NCBI RefSeq assembly: GCF_001613405.1
Contig: NZ_BDCH01000034.1
Coordinates: forward strand, 23,538 to 87,537
From: Nocardia crassostreae
Lineage (GTDB): Bacteria > Actinomycetota > Actinomycetes > Mycobacteriales > Mycobacteriaceae
Length of the DNA: 64,000 nucleotides
Direction of reading: 5' to 3'
The notes beneath the pieces were generated by a model that worked only from the letters and a program-made list of their open reading frames with translations, ran no database searches and was not told the origin of the DNA. Shown here one piece after another: positions 29,475-38,951 of this stretch (position 1 is the first letter of the stretch; the number at the start of each line of letters is the position of its first letter). Both the position numbers and the translations under genes were made by a program.

Positions 29475-29496
29475 AAAGTTCGGTCCACCGAACTTT
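29475..29496. promoter_or_regulatory. Perfect 9-bp inverted repeat between divergent genes
   Basis: AAAGTTCGG (29475-29483) and CCGAACTTT (29488-29496) flank TCCA. It lies 42 bp before the Ddn-like start and 23 bp before the small membrane protein start. The symmetry and position fit an operator for a dimeric repressor; no regulator gene is adjacent. Confidence 0.5.
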
Positions 29497-29537
29497 CTGT
29501 CGGGAACATAACAACGCACCATGCTGTTGGCGGATTC

Positions 29538-29975
29538 ATGCCACTAATCGGAGAATATCAACCCGGCACCACCGACTGGGCCGTGGAGCAGGCGGAAGGC
29601 TACGAGTCGTCCAACGGCTCGACCCACACGACGATCCAGGGCGCGCCCATCATCCTGGTCACCAGCGTGGGCGCCAAGACCGGCAAACTCCGCAAGACCC
29701 CGCTCATGCGCGTCGAGCACGACGGCGAGTACGCCATCGTCGCCTCGCTGGGCGGCGCACCCAAGCATCCCGTCTGGTACTGGAACATCAAGAAGAATCC
29801 GCACGTCGAACTCCGTGACGGCGCGGCGGTCAAGGACTACGACGCCCGCGAGGTCACCGGCGACGAGAAGGCGCTGTGGTGGAAGCGCGCCGTCGAGGTC
29901 TGGCCGGACTACGACAACTACACCAAGAAGACCACCCGCGAGATCCCCGTCTTCGTCCTCACGCCCCGAAACTGA
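29538..29975 (+). CDS. Deazaflavin-dependent nitroreductase (Ddn-like)
   Basis: 145 residues. The family core is IILVTSVGAKTGKLRKTPLM, then YAIVASLGGAPKHPVWYWNI and NPHVELRDG. Members of the FDOR-A (Ddn) group use cofactor F420 to reduce quinones or nitro-compounds at the membrane. Full length, with a start at ATG 29538. A candidate operator lies just upstream. Confidence 0.92.
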   Translation: MPLIGEYQPGTTDWAVEQAEGYESSNGSTHTTIQGAPIILVTSVGAKTGKLRKTPLMRVEHDGEYAIVASLGGAPKHPVWYWNIKKNPHVELRDGAAVKDYDAREVTGDEKALWWKRAVEVWPDYDNYTKKTTREIPVFVLTPRN

Positions 29976-30039
29976 CGGGTTATCGGCCGCCTATCCCGAG
30001 CACCAGGAGACCCCACCGCCAACCACGGTCGGTCGCGGC

Positions 30040-31412
30040 TCAGCCCGCTTGGACCTGACCGCAACCGACCTGGTTGCCGGTGGCGTCGTATACCGGCCAG
30101 AGCATGGCGGCCGAGGTTTTCGGGCCGTACACGCCGTCCTGGGTGAGGTGGTACTTGTCCTGGACGAACTGCACGTCGGTCTTGGTGTCCTGGCCGTACA
30201 TGCCGGTGGCGTCGGTGATTTCACGGCCTTCGCACAGGCGCAGCGCGGTCTGGAGGGCGGTGACACCGGCCAGTGGCTGCGCGGTTCCACCGGGTGGGGA
30301 ATCGTTCGTGGACAGGATGCAATAGCGCCCGCCATTGTTGGTGCTGGGTATGACCGCGTGGGCGTTCGCCGCGACCGGCACATCGGTGACGAAGTGACAG
30401 CGCGAATACGAGGGCGGCACCGAGGTCGTGCTCGTCGCGGCGGGTGGGCCCAGATCGGCGTCGGCGCGCAATATCAGGAACAGGACCGCCGTGGACACCG
30501 TGACCACCGCCCCGGCCCTCAGCGCGAGCCGGGTTCGGGCGCCGGATCGCCGCACCGTACGAGACAGCCATGCCGGTCCCGCCATGACGCGTGTCGTGGC
30601 GGTCTCGGTGTGCAGCGCCGCGGTCGCGGCGGCGGCCAGTTCACCGCAGCTCGGATAGCGTTCGGCCGGATCCGCGGCGGTGGCCTTCGCGATGACCGCG
30701 CGCATGGCGGGCGGGAGCCGATCGGTGTCGGTTCCGGGCAGTCCGCGAGGCTGGCGGCCGGTCAGCAGTTCGTAGAGGGTGACGCCGAGGGCGTGCACGT
30801 CGGCGCTGTAGTCGACCGGCAGACCGGCCCGTTGCTCCGGCGGCGCGTACGGTGCGGAGAAGGCCCAGCGTTCGGTGACCGTGCGGGTGCTCTCGGTTTC
30901 GGTGCTGCGGGCAATGCCGAAGTCGCCGACCAGCACCCAGTCGGTGTCGCCATGGTCGGCGGAGAGAAAGATATTGCCGGGCTTCACATCCCGGTGGATC
31001 ACGCGTTTGCGGTGGGCGTGATCCAGGGCCTTGGCGGCTTCGGTGACGATGTGCACGGCCCGGGCGGGTCCACGCCGTCCGGATTGGCTTCGATCAGCGC
31101 GGCCAGATCGCCGCCCGGCACGTACTGCATGGCCAGCCACAGCACGCCGTTCTCCTCGCCGAACCGCTTGACGTCCACAATGTTCGGATGCTCCAGGCCC
31201 GCCGCCAGTTCGGCCTCGCGCCGGAACTGCGCGGCATGGAAGGGCCGGTCGCGCGAATCGCGGAGCACCTTGAGCGCCACCTTCATGGGCATCTCGGGAT
31301 CCTCGGCCAGATACACCGTGCCCATCCCGCCCGCGCTCAACCGGCGTTCGATCACATACCCGGCGAAGATCGAACCACGCGGCAGCTCTTCGGGATACAA
31401 CCTCCGCTGCAC
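30040..31412 (-). pseudogene. Membrane Ser/Thr kinase with extracytoplasmic peptidoglycan-binding-like domain, frame broken once
   Basis: PknH-like kinase. The Gly-rich loop is RRLSAGGMGTVYLA, the catalytic Lys is in MKVALKVLR, the catalytic loop is VIHRDVKPGNIFLS and the DFG is VGDFGIA. A membrane segment follows near AGAVVTVSTAVLFLILRA, then an outer region ending in a PG_binding_1-like repeat (DKYHLTQDGVYGPKTSAAM). The frame is lost near 31065: one G missing in CCGCCCGGG would restore VDPARAVHIV. Start is uncertain; TATTCT (31441-31436, this strand) suggests transcription begins near 31429, so GTG 31412 or TTG 31400 are likelier than 31475. Divergent from the EmbR-like gene. Confidence 0.82.
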
Positions 31413-31441
31413 CTCCTCGGACGGCCGTCGCGACGAGAATA

Positions 31442-32593
31442 ATGCGTGGGGTGGAGTCAGCCAACCCGCCCGCACTCGATCTGCGGGTGCTCGGGCCGGT
31501 GCGCCTGTTCGTGAACGGGAACGCGATCGTGTTGCCCGGCACCAAACTTCGCGCGCTACTGGCCGTGCTGACCTTGAATCGCCGACGCGCGGTGACCCGC
31601 ACGGCGCTGCTGCGGCTGGTGTGGGAGGCCGATCCGGGCCGCTCGGAAAGCGTTGTCTACGGCTGCGTCTCGAGCCTGCGCACCGTCCTGCACGAGGCCG
31701 GGATCGACGATCGTGCGGTGCTGCGCAACGTGCCCGCCGGGTACCTGCTCGACATTCGCGATACGGATTGCGATGTGGGGCGCTTCGAAAACGCCTGCGC
31801 GCAAGGGCGCATCGCCTGCGCGGCGTAGGCTTCGGAGCAGGCGGCCCGGCATTTCGCGAACGCTCTGGCCGAATGGAGCGGCGAGGCCGTGGCCGATCTG
31901 CGCGAGCTGGGCTTCGCCGCGAATTTCGCCACCGATATGGATGAGCGTCGGCTCAATGCCCGCGCCGACCGGATCGAGGCCGAGATCGACGGCGGTGCGG
32001 CGGGTGCCGTGATCGGCGAGCTCACCGCCCTCACCGCCGACCATCCGCTCGACGAACGGCTGTGGCGGTCGCTCGTCACCGCCCTGTATCGCGCCGGGCG
32101 GCAGGCCGACGCGCTGACCGCCTGCCGCGCCGTCCGCGACGCGCTGCGCGCCGCCGGAATGGATCCCGATCCGAACACGGTGGCCCTGGAGGCCGCGGTG
32201 CGCGCGCAGCGGCCCGTGCCGACGGCAAAGGTCGTGCGCCGCACCACCGTCCGCGACGGCCCGGATATCCGGCGATCGGCCTGGCTGCGCATCGGGAATG
32301 CCGCGCCCATTCCGATTCCGCCCGCCGGTCTCTCCCTGGGCCGCGATACCGCCAACGATGTGGTGCTCGACGATTCCCGCGTCAGCCGCCGCCATGCCCG
32401 CGTGCTGCACCGCGACGGCGGAGTGTTCCTGCGCGACCGCGATTCGGCCAATGGCGTCTACCTCAATGGCGCCCCGATCGTCGCGGACACCATGCTGTCG
32501 GACGGCGACGAGATCGTCATCGGTTCCACCACCGTCGTCTACGAGCTGCGCTCCGAAGAATTCCGGGAGAAATCCCCGAGCAGCGGCGCCTAG
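31442..32593 (+). pseudogene. EmbR-like regulator (SARP domain plus FHA), interrupted by one in-frame TAG
   Basis: The conceptual protein has 383 residues. An OmpR/SARP-type winged helix covers residues 15-100 (LRVLGPVRLFVNGNAIVLPG), a bacterial transcriptional activation domain residues 105-250, and a C-terminal FHA domain residues 290-375 (LSLGRDTANDVVLDDSRVSR, then DSANGVYLNG). In M. tuberculosis EmbR has this layout, and its FHA domain docks the autophosphorylated PknH kinase. Here the divergent kinase is the likely partner. A TAG at 31826-31828, about residue 129, splits the gene; the same frame then stays open to 32593. Confidence 0.83.
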
Positions 32594-32594
32594 C

Positions 32595-32627
32595 TTCGTG
32601 GACGGGAGCACCGCTCCCGTCCACGAA
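32595..32627. terminator. Perfect 15-bp hairpin after the EmbR-like gene
   Basis: TTCGTGGACGGGAGC (32595-32609) pairs fully with 32613-32627 across an ACC loop. It begins 2 bp after the regulator stop and ends 26 bp before the next start. There is no T tract on the plus strand. A terminator or an attenuator is possible. Confidence 0.6.
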
Positions 32628-32652
32628 AAGCACACGATCCCGGGGGAATTCC

Positions 32653-32991
32653 ATGAAACTCCGCTCCATCGCCGCGACGTCCGCACTCGCCGCCGCCATG
32701 CTGACGGGTGCGGCCGTACCCGCCTTGGCCGCGCCCGGCGCGGCGCCGCTCGCCACCGCGGCGAGCGGCTGCGACTACACCTACGGAACGCCGACCCTCG
32801 CCGAGGGCAGCCGGGGCGACGCCGTGAAGCAGCTGCAATGCCTGCTCTTCGATCACGGCTACGATCCGGGCTTCGTGGACGGCGCCTTCGGCCCGCTGAC
32901 CGCGAGCGCCGTCTACTTGTTCCAATACGACCACGGCTTGGTGACCGACAAGATCGTCGGCCCCAAGACGTGGACCGCCCTGTACTCCTGA
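32653..32991 (+). CDS. Secreted peptidoglycan-binding domain protein
   Basis: 112 residues: a signal peptide to about residue 28 (AAAMLTGAAVPALAAPGA), then a single PG_binding_1 repeat (GDAVKQLQCLLFDHGYDPGF, FGPLTASAVYLFQYDHGLV, VGPKTWTAL). The mature protein is little more than this domain. It lies next to a kinase whose outer domain has the same fold, which suggests a shared cell-wall ligand (inference). GGGGG at 32642-32646 is the likely ribosome-binding site. Confidence 0.85.
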   Translation: MKLRSIAATSALAAAMLTGAAVPALAAPGAAPLATAASGCDYTYGTPTLAEGSRGDAVKQLQCLLFDHGYDPGFVDGAFGPLTASAVYLFQYDHGLVTDKIVGPKTWTALYS

Positions 32992-32996
32992 GCCCG

Positions 32997-34220
32997 CTAG
33001 GCGGCGGACTCGCCACCGGCATTGGCACTCGCCATGAGCGTGGCGAGCCCGCCGCCGCGGCCCGGGCCCGGCTGTTCGGCCGGGTCCGGCAGGACCGGCT
33101 CGAAATCGGTGCGTTCGACCAGCTCGGGCAGGATGTCGCCGCCCATCGCCTCCAGCCGCCTGCGCAGGTTGACCGGGCGGTAATTGCCCACCGAGGAGGC
33201 CAGATAGCTGTTCTGGTCACCGGGCTTGAGCAGCCGCCGCCAGGAATCCCAGTAGAACCGGCCCCGGCTGCGGCGCGGATGCCGGATCATGCGGAACACA
33301 TTGAGGACTCGATAGGCCGTGCCGAGCGAGTCGTGCCGCTCGTGATGCTCACCGGCAGCCTGCGGGCACTGCGCCATCAGTTGCGCCAGCCGCGGATGAT
33401 CGAAGGCCAGCCCTTCCTTCGCCGCCTCGTCGATCATCCAACGCAGGGTGACATCGGACAGCGCGCATTCGGGATACCCGCCGCCGATATCGCTGTGCAC
33501 ACCCTCGAACCAGACCTGCTTCACGCGATCGTTGCGCCGGTATTTCTCGCCGAGTTCGACCGGCACCTCCCACAGGCAGGGCTCGAAGGCCCGGCGGCGT
33601 TCGTCGAGGGCCAGGGCCTGCCGCGCGCAGTACACGATGCGCGACAGCCGCACATCGTGGAAGCGGTGCCGCCACGAGGTGATGCCCGGAATGCCCATGG
33701 CGCCGACGGTGTCGAAGACGCCCAGGAAGTTGATCTTCACCGGATCCGGGTAGCAGTACTCGGCGCGGAAATCGATCCACTCCTGCGGATCCGGCGCATC
33801 CGGATCCTTGCGGGTCTGATAGATCTTCAGCGCGTCGGGATACTTGCCCTGGATCATGCCCTTGTAGTTGAGGATGCCCAACCGGCTGATCATGCCCGCC
33901 AGGCTGCGGGCGGTGTACGCGCCGCGACTGAATCCGAAGATGTAGATCTCGTCGCCCGGCTCCCAGTTGGAGGCCAACTGCCAGTAGGCGGAGGAGAGAT
34001 TCGCTTCGAGACCGAGACCGAATGCCCCGCCGAGCAGTCGATCGGAGACGAAACCGCGGGCGCCGGGCCCGGACACATAGAAGACGCGCTGCCCGATCTG
34101 CGTGCCGTCGGGGCCCTTGCCCGACAGCCGGACCGTCTGCGCGATCTTGACGATATTCGATACGGTGCTGCTCGACTCGGCCTTCCAAGTGCCGTCGCAG
34201 CACACCACCAGCCTCTTCAT
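32997..34220 (-). CDS. DUF2235 alpha/beta-hydrolase-like protein
   Basis: 407 residues. The family N-terminus is RLVVCCDGTWKAESSSTVSN and the nucleophile motif is GFSRGAYTARSLAGMI near residue 100. VKINFLGVFDTVGAMGIPG supplies an acidic residue. DUF2235 proteins are predicted esterases or phospholipases; relatives include Tle-type phospholipase toxins and fungal proteins. No secretion signal or immunity partner is seen, so a cytoplasmic hydrolase is the modest reading. It is convergent with the small PG-binding gene, 5 bp apart. Confidence 0.85.
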   Translation of the reverse strand: MKRLVVCCDGTWKAESSSTVSNIVKIAQTVRLSGKGPDGTQIGQRVFYVSGPGARGFVSDRLLGGAFGLGLEANLSSAYWQLASNWEPGDEIYIFGFSRGAYTARSLAGMISRLGILNYKGMIQGKYPDALKIYQTRKDPDAPDPQEWIDFRAEYCYPDPVKINFLGVFDTVGAMGIPGITSWRHRFHDVRLSRIVYCARQALALDERRRAFEPCLWEVPVELGEKYRRNDRVKQVWFEGVHSDIGGGYPECALSDVTLRWMIDEAAKEGLAFDHPRLAQLMAQCPQAAGEHHERHDSLGTAYRVLNVFRMIRHPRRSRGRFYWDSWRRLLKPGDQNSYLASSVGNYRPVNLRRRLEAMGGDILPELVERTDFEPVLPDPAEQPGPGRGGGLATLMASANAGGESAA

Positions 34221-34404
34221 GAACAGAGCCTCCCGCCCAGACTGTTCGGTTTCACGCGTAGTGGACTACCCGATTAATCGCGCCGGATGCGCGAATCCGT
34301 TAGCCAGAGATCTTGGGCGATATCTCTTTCAGATTTGTTAACGTCCGCTTATCGCGGCGCGAGCGCTCATGAATCGTTCACGATCGGTATGGCACCGTGG
34401 GCGC

Positions 34405-35094
34405 ATGCCCGACGAACGAACGAGTCCCCGCACCGTGTGGGTGCTCGTGTGCGAGGACGACGATGAACTGGGGGAACGCGTCGCCGGTGGATTGCGTGAT
34501 GCCGGATTCGTCGTCGATCTCACGCGCAATCTCGACGAGGCGGGCCGACGGTGCGGCGCCCAGCTCTACGACTGCCTGGTGATCGATCGCGGGCTGCCCG
34601 ACGGGGACGGGCTGGATCTGATTCGGCGGCAACGGAAATCGGGGCGGACCACCCCGGCGCTCATTATGACCGCACGCGACAGCCCGGCCGATCGCCGCGA
34701 CGGCTTCGCCAGCGGCGCCAACGACTGGCTGCCCAAACCGTTCTCCCTCGCCGAGCTGTCCGCGCGGGTGCGGGCCCTGTGCGCACGCCGGACGCCGCCG
34801 CCCTCACCGGTGCTCACCATCGGCGATCTGGTGGTGGACCGGCTGCGGCGGCGGGTGCAGCGGGCCGGGGTGCTGCTCACCGTGACCTCGCGGGAGTTCT
34901 GCGCGCTGGAACTGCTCGCGGCGCGGGCGGGCCGCCCGGTCACCCATTTCGAACTGGCCGAGTACTGCACCGAGCCGCCGACCGAGATCGGCATCGACGA
35001 TGTCATGCACCGGCTGGATCGCAAGCTCGGCGTGCCCCGGCTCATTCACACCACAGACGGCGGCTACCTGCTGCGCGTCGATCAGGTCAGATAG
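34405..35094 (+). CDS. Orphan OmpR-family response regulator
   Basis: 229 residues: receiver (CEDDDELGERVAGGLRDAGF, Asp in CLVIDRGLPDGDGLD, Lys in WLPKPFSL) and an OmpR winged helix (ILLTVTSREFCALELLA-like segment through GGYLLRVDQ). It is clearly paralogous to the regulator at 49210-49899, sharing YDCLVIDRGLPDGDGLDL, but has no adjacent kinase. An ATG at 34369 is an alternative start. Its stop lies inside the 3' end of the convergent ilvA gene (13-bp overlap). Confidence 0.88.
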   Translation: MPDERTSPRTVWVLVCEDDDELGERVAGGLRDAGFVVDLTRNLDEAGRRCGAQLYDCLVIDRGLPDGDGLDLIRRQRKSGRTTPALIMTARDSPADRRDGFASGANDWLPKPFSLAELSARVRALCARRTPPPSPVLTIGDLVVDRLRRRVQRAGVLLTVTSREFCALELLAARAGRPVTHFELAEYCTEPPTEIGIDDVMHRLDRKLGVPRLIHTTDGGYLLRVDQVR

Positions 35095-36437
35095 CGGTAG
35101 GCCGGGGAGCCCGGTTCCAGGCGCTCGCCCTGGATCGGCGATTCGTCCATGCGCTTGAGCAGGGACTCCAGGCCGTCCGGCGAACCCAGCTCGATACCGA
35201 CCAACGCGGCGCCGGTCTCCCGGTTGTTGCGCTTGACGTATTCGAACAGGGTGATGTCGTCGTCCGGGCCGAGGACCTCGTCCAGGAAACGGCGCAGCGC
35301 GCCCGGCTCCTGCGGAAAGTCCACCAGGAAATAGTGTTTCAGCCCCTGGTGCACCAGCGACCGCTCGATGACCTCGCCGTAGCGGGAGACATCGTTATTG
35401 CCGCCCGAGAGCAGGCACACCACGGTGGAGCCCGGTTCGATATCGAGTTCGCGCAGTGCCGCCACCGAGAGCGCACCCGCGGGCTCGGCCACGATGCCCT
35501 CGTTCTGGTACAGCTCCAGCATGGTGGTGCAGATGGCGCCCTCGTCGACATGCAGCATGCGGAAAGAGCCTGCGCCGCTGTCGGATTCGGTGGAGGTCAG
35601 TAAAGGCAGCGAGGCGTGCGAGCGCACCCGGCCACCGAAGCGCGAGACCGCGGTGTAGGGCACCGCGCCGATGCGGCGCACGGCCGCGCCGTCCACGAAC
35701 GGATCGATCTCCGGCAGCGTCACCGGACCGCCCGCCACGAGGGCGGCGGTCATGGACGCGGCGCCGGAGGGCTCCACGCCGAGAATGGCCGTCTCGGGAG
35801 CCCGCGCGCGCAGATAGGTGCCGATACCGGCGAGGCAGCCGCCGCCGCCCACCGGCACCACCACCAGATCCGGTGCGTGGCCGAGCTGTTCGAGGATTTC
35901 GGCGGCAATGGTGCCCTGTCCGGCCGCGGTGCGCGGATCGTCGAAGGGGTGCACGATGGTCGCGCCGGTGCGCTCCACATCGGCCAGCGCGGCCGCGGCG
36001 GCGGCGTCGTAGGTGTCGCCGATGGCGATGAGCTCCACGAATTCCCCGCCGTGCGCGCGGATTCGGTCGCGCTTCTGCTTGGGCGTGGTGGTCGGGACGT
36101 AGATGCGGCCCTTGATCCCCATGGCCTTGCACGCGAATGCCACGCCCTGAGCGTGGTTTCCGGCGCTGGCCGCGACCACGCCCGCGGCGCGCTCGGCGGC
36201 GGTCAGCTGGACGATGAGGTTGTAGGCGCCGCGCAGCTTGTACGAGCGGACGGCGGTGAGGTCCTCCCGCTTCAGGTAGACCTCGGCCCCGGTGGCCGCC
36301 GACAACCGCGCATTCCTGACCAGCGGCGTCGGCTCGATAATGTCGGAAATTCGCTTGGCGGCGGCATCGATCTCGTCCGCGGTCAATTCAGGCAGCGGAC
36401 CGGACACTTTCTCTGCTACAGCAAGCGGATCAGACAC
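35082..36437 (-). CDS. ilvA: Threonine ammonia-lyase
   Basis: 451 residues. It is a PLP enzyme that converts threonine to 2-oxobutanoate, the first step to isoleucine. The PLP lysine lies in KREDLTAVRSYKLRGAYN, the phosphate cradle is VPVGGGGCLAG, and SAGNHAQGVAF is conserved. The C-terminus has one short ACT-like regulatory domain (HYFLVDFPQEPGALRRFLDE), as in the short corynebacterial form. TAGCAT (36450-36445) lies seven bases before GTG 36437, so this leaderless start is favoured over ATG 36446 only 9 bp upstream. Confidence 0.94.
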   Translation of the reverse strand: MSDPLAVAEKVSGPLPELTADEIDAAAKRISDIIEPTPLVRNARLSAATGAEVYLKREDLTAVRSYKLRGAYNLIVQLTAAERAAGVVAASAGNHAQGVAFACKAMGIKGRIYVPTTTPKQKRDRIRAHGGEFVELIAIGDTYDAAAAAALADVERTGATIVHPFDDPRTAAGQGTIAAEILEQLGHAPDLVVVPVGGGGCLAGIGTYLRARAPETAILGVEPSGAASMTAALVAGGPVTLPEIDPFVDGAAVRRIGAVPYTAVSRFGGRVRSHASLPLLTSTESDSGAGSFRMLHVDEGAICTTMLELYQNEGIVAEPAGALSVAALRELDIEPGSTVVCLLSGGNNDVSRYGEVIERSLVHQGLKHYFLVDFPQEPGALRRFLDEVLGPDDDITLFEYVKRNNRETGAALVGIELGSPDGLESLLKRMDESPIQGERLEPGSPAYRYLT

Positions 36438-36527
36438 CCGCAACATGCTAGCCGGGACCGCGCGCCGACCTGTGGGCGGAGCCGCCAAACGGGGCGATTC
36501 GTCCAATTTGCCCGGCTTGGCGCGAGG

Positions 36528-38951
36528 TCAGCGCACCAGGAGGGCGATCGGGAGGCGGGCGAAGAGTTTTTCCAGGCGGGAGCGGCCGGAGAAGGTGTGG
36601 CCGGTGAGGCGGTCGGTCCAGTGGCCCGGGGGGAGGTCGAGGACCGTGTCGCCCCAGCCGCCCGCCTCGTCGAGGCGGATGGTGTGGCGGGTGACGGCCA
36701 CGATGACCTCGGGCATTTCGCCCTTGCGGCCGCGGGCGTAGGAGAGGAAGTGGGCGGACTGGTCGCCGTTGGCGAACAGGGGGGTGTAGGTGCCGCCGAC
36801 GAAGCATTCGGGGCGTTCGCGGCGCAGCCAGAGGGCGTAGGCGGCGATCCACATCTTCACGGCGCCGGAGGGGTCGAGATCCGGTGTGCCGGTGAGTGAT
36901 TGCAGCAGCAGGGAGCGGTGGGTGAAGTCGACCGGGCGGCGGTTGTCGGGGTCGACGAGGGAGTCCTCCCACAGTTCGGTGCCCTGATAGATGTCGGGGA
37001 TGCCCGGGCCGCACAGTTGGAGCAGTTTCTGGGCGAGCGCCTCCGACCAGGCGAAGGGCGCATAATCGGCGACCAGTTCGCCGAGTTCGGCGCCGACCGG
37101 GCCGTCGATGACGGTGTCGATCCAGCGGTGCACCGCGGACTCGAACTCGATATCCGGTTCCTCCCAGGAGGATTGGGTACCGGCCTCGCGAATGGCCTTC
37201 TCCGCGAACTGATGCAGCCGATCCCGGAAGCCGGGCACGACCGCGGCGGGCCGTCCGTCGGCGGGCCAGATGCCGAACATGTTCTGCAACAAGAATATCG
37301 TGGTCGCGCCGTCGGGCCCGGGCGCGATGTCGTTCCACGCCGAGACCGCCCGCGACCAGATGTCGGCCACCTGCGACAGCAGTGAGATGCGGGCGCGCAC
37401 GTCCTCGCCGCGTTTGGTGTCGTGGGTGGACAGCGTGGTCATGGTGGCGGGCCAGCGGGCGGCCCGCTCGGCATTGGCGAGATGGAATTCGACGGGGGTC
37501 CAACCGAATCGGGCCGGATTCGCGCCCATCTCCTGCAAGGACACCAGCCGCGCCGCGCGGTAGAACATGGTGTTCTCCACCGCCTTGGCGGTGATCGCCC
37601 CGCCGACCTGATGGAAGCGGGTGGCGGCCTCGCCGTTCACCGCCAGCGCGGTCGACAGCACCTGCAGCGGCGGCATGAGTTCGGCATTGCGCTTCACCAC
37701 CTCGGCCACCACCGCCGACACCGTCCCGGCCAGCGGCGCGTAGTCGGTGCGGTACACCGGCATGAACGACAGCACCTCGATGACGGCATTGGTGAGCGCC
37801 ATGGTGTCGAAGGCGTCGGTGCGCGCATCGCGCTTCACCGCGGCGACCAGACGGCGCACCTCCGGCACCAGCATGGTCTCGGCGACGGCGCGTTTGATGC
37901 GGTGCTCGTTCTCGGCGAACCAGGAGCGGTCGCTGCCGTGCCCGGCGAATTGGCGGGACAGTTCGGTCAGCTGCTTGGCGCCGTCCGGATCGATGAGTAC
38001 GGCGCCGATATCGGCCAGGGTGTCGTAGCCGGTGGTGCCGTCGATGGGCAGCGTGGCGTCCAGGGGTTCGCTGTGCGAGAGCACCTTCTCCACCAGCAGC
38101 AGCCGGTGCGGACCGATCAGTTTGCGCAGTTGCCGGAGATACGCCGCCGGATAGGCCAGCCCGTCGGGATGGTCCACCCGCACGCCGTCGATGAGATCGT
38201 GCTCGCACCAGGCGGCCAGCTCCCGATGGGTGGCCTCGAAGACCGCCGGATCCTCCTGCCGGATGGCAGCCAGCGCGCCCACGGTGAAGTAGCGCCGGTA
38301 CCCGCACAGCCCGGATTTCCAGTTGACCAGCCGATAGTGCTGTTTATCGTGAATGCGCAGCGCATTCTCGCCATCGGTCCCGGGCGCGATGGGGAAGCGC
38401 ATATCGTGCAGCGCCAGCATGGGTTCGAGCCCGCTGCGATCGACGGTCAGCGCCGCCGGATCGTTCTCATTGGCCAGCACCGGCAGCGCGAGCCGCCCGC
38501 CCGCGCCATTGGCCGGACTCCAGTCGATATCGAAGTAGTGCGCGTACTTGGAATCCTTGCCGTGCGTCAGCACATCCCACCACCACGGGTTCTGCCGCGG
38601 ATCGGCCACGCCCACATGATTGGGCACCAGATCCACGATCAAACCCATACCGCGGCTGCGCACCTCGTCGGCGAGCGCCTTGAATCCGGCGGGCCCGCCC
38701 AGCCCGGCGGCGACCGAGGTCGGATCGGTGACGTCGTACCCGTGCGTGGAACCACGCACGGCGGTCATCACCGGTGACAGGTACAGGTGCGAGATGCCCA
38801 GCTGCTGCAGGTATTCGGCAATGGCGCGGGCATCGCCGAAGGTCAGGCCGTCCGGGCGCAGCTGCAACCGGTAGGTGCTGCGCACCGGGGTCTGCCGGGC
38901 GATGGGGTCGGTGTGGTGTTCGGGCGTGCTGGTCATGGCGCTATGAATCAT
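36528..38951 (-). CDS. treY: Maltooligosyl trehalose synthase
   Basis: 807 residues, GH13 family. The N-terminal (beta/alpha)8 start is TYRLQLRPDGLTFGDARAIA, then LGISHLYLSPVMTAVRGSTH and LIVDLVPNHVGVADP. The catalytic region has GVRVDHPDGLAYP, and the later EVEKVLSHSEPL-like acid and TLSTHDTKRGEDVRAR are TreY-specific. It turns the reducing end of maltodextrin into a trehalose unit. ATG at 38951 overlaps the treX stop as ATGA. The gene that normally completes the pathway, treZ, is not found between treY and ilvA. Confidence 0.95.
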   Translation of the reverse strand: MIHSAMTSTPEHHTDPIARQTPVRSTYRLQLRPDGLTFGDARAIAEYLQQLGISHLYLSPVMTAVRGSTHGYDVTDPTSVAAGLGGPAGFKALADEVRSRGMGLIVDLVPNHVGVADPRQNPWWWDVLTHGKDSKYAHYFDIDWSPANGAGGRLALPVLANENDPAALTVDRSGLEPMLALHDMRFPIAPGTDGENALRIHDKQHYRLVNWKSGLCGYRRYFTVGALAAIRQEDPAVFEATHRELAAWCEHDLIDGVRVDHPDGLAYPAAYLRQLRKLIGPHRLLLVEKVLSHSEPLDATLPIDGTTGYDTLADIGAVLIDPDGAKQLTELSRQFAGHGSDRSWFAENEHRIKRAVAETMLVPEVRRLVAAVKRDARTDAFDTMALTNAVIEVLSFMPVYRTDYAPLAGTVSAVVAEVVKRNAELMPPLQVLSTALAVNGEAATRFHQVGGAITAKAVENTMFYRAARLVSLQEMGANPARFGWTPVEFHLANAERAARWPATMTTLSTHDTKRGEDVRARISLLSQVADIWSRAVSAWNDIAPGPDGATTIFLLQNMFGIWPADGRPAAVVPGFRDRLHQFAEKAIREAGTQSSWEEPDIEFESAVHRWIDTVIDGPVGAELGELVADYAPFAWSEALAQKLLQLCGPGIPDIYQGTELWEDSLVDPDNRRPVDFTHRSLLLQSLTGTPDLDPSGAVKMWIAAYALWLRRERPECFVGGTYTPLFANGDQSAHFLSYARGRKGEMPEVIVAVTRHTIRLDEAGGWGDTVLDLPPGHWTDRLTGHTFSGRSRLEKLFARLPIALLVR

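Noticed and set aside
32997..34220. DUF2235 gene as a type VI secretion toxin
   Set aside because: No secretion apparatus, PAAR/VgrG gene or immunity partner is nearby, and actinobacteria lack type VI systems. Only the hydrolase fold is supported.
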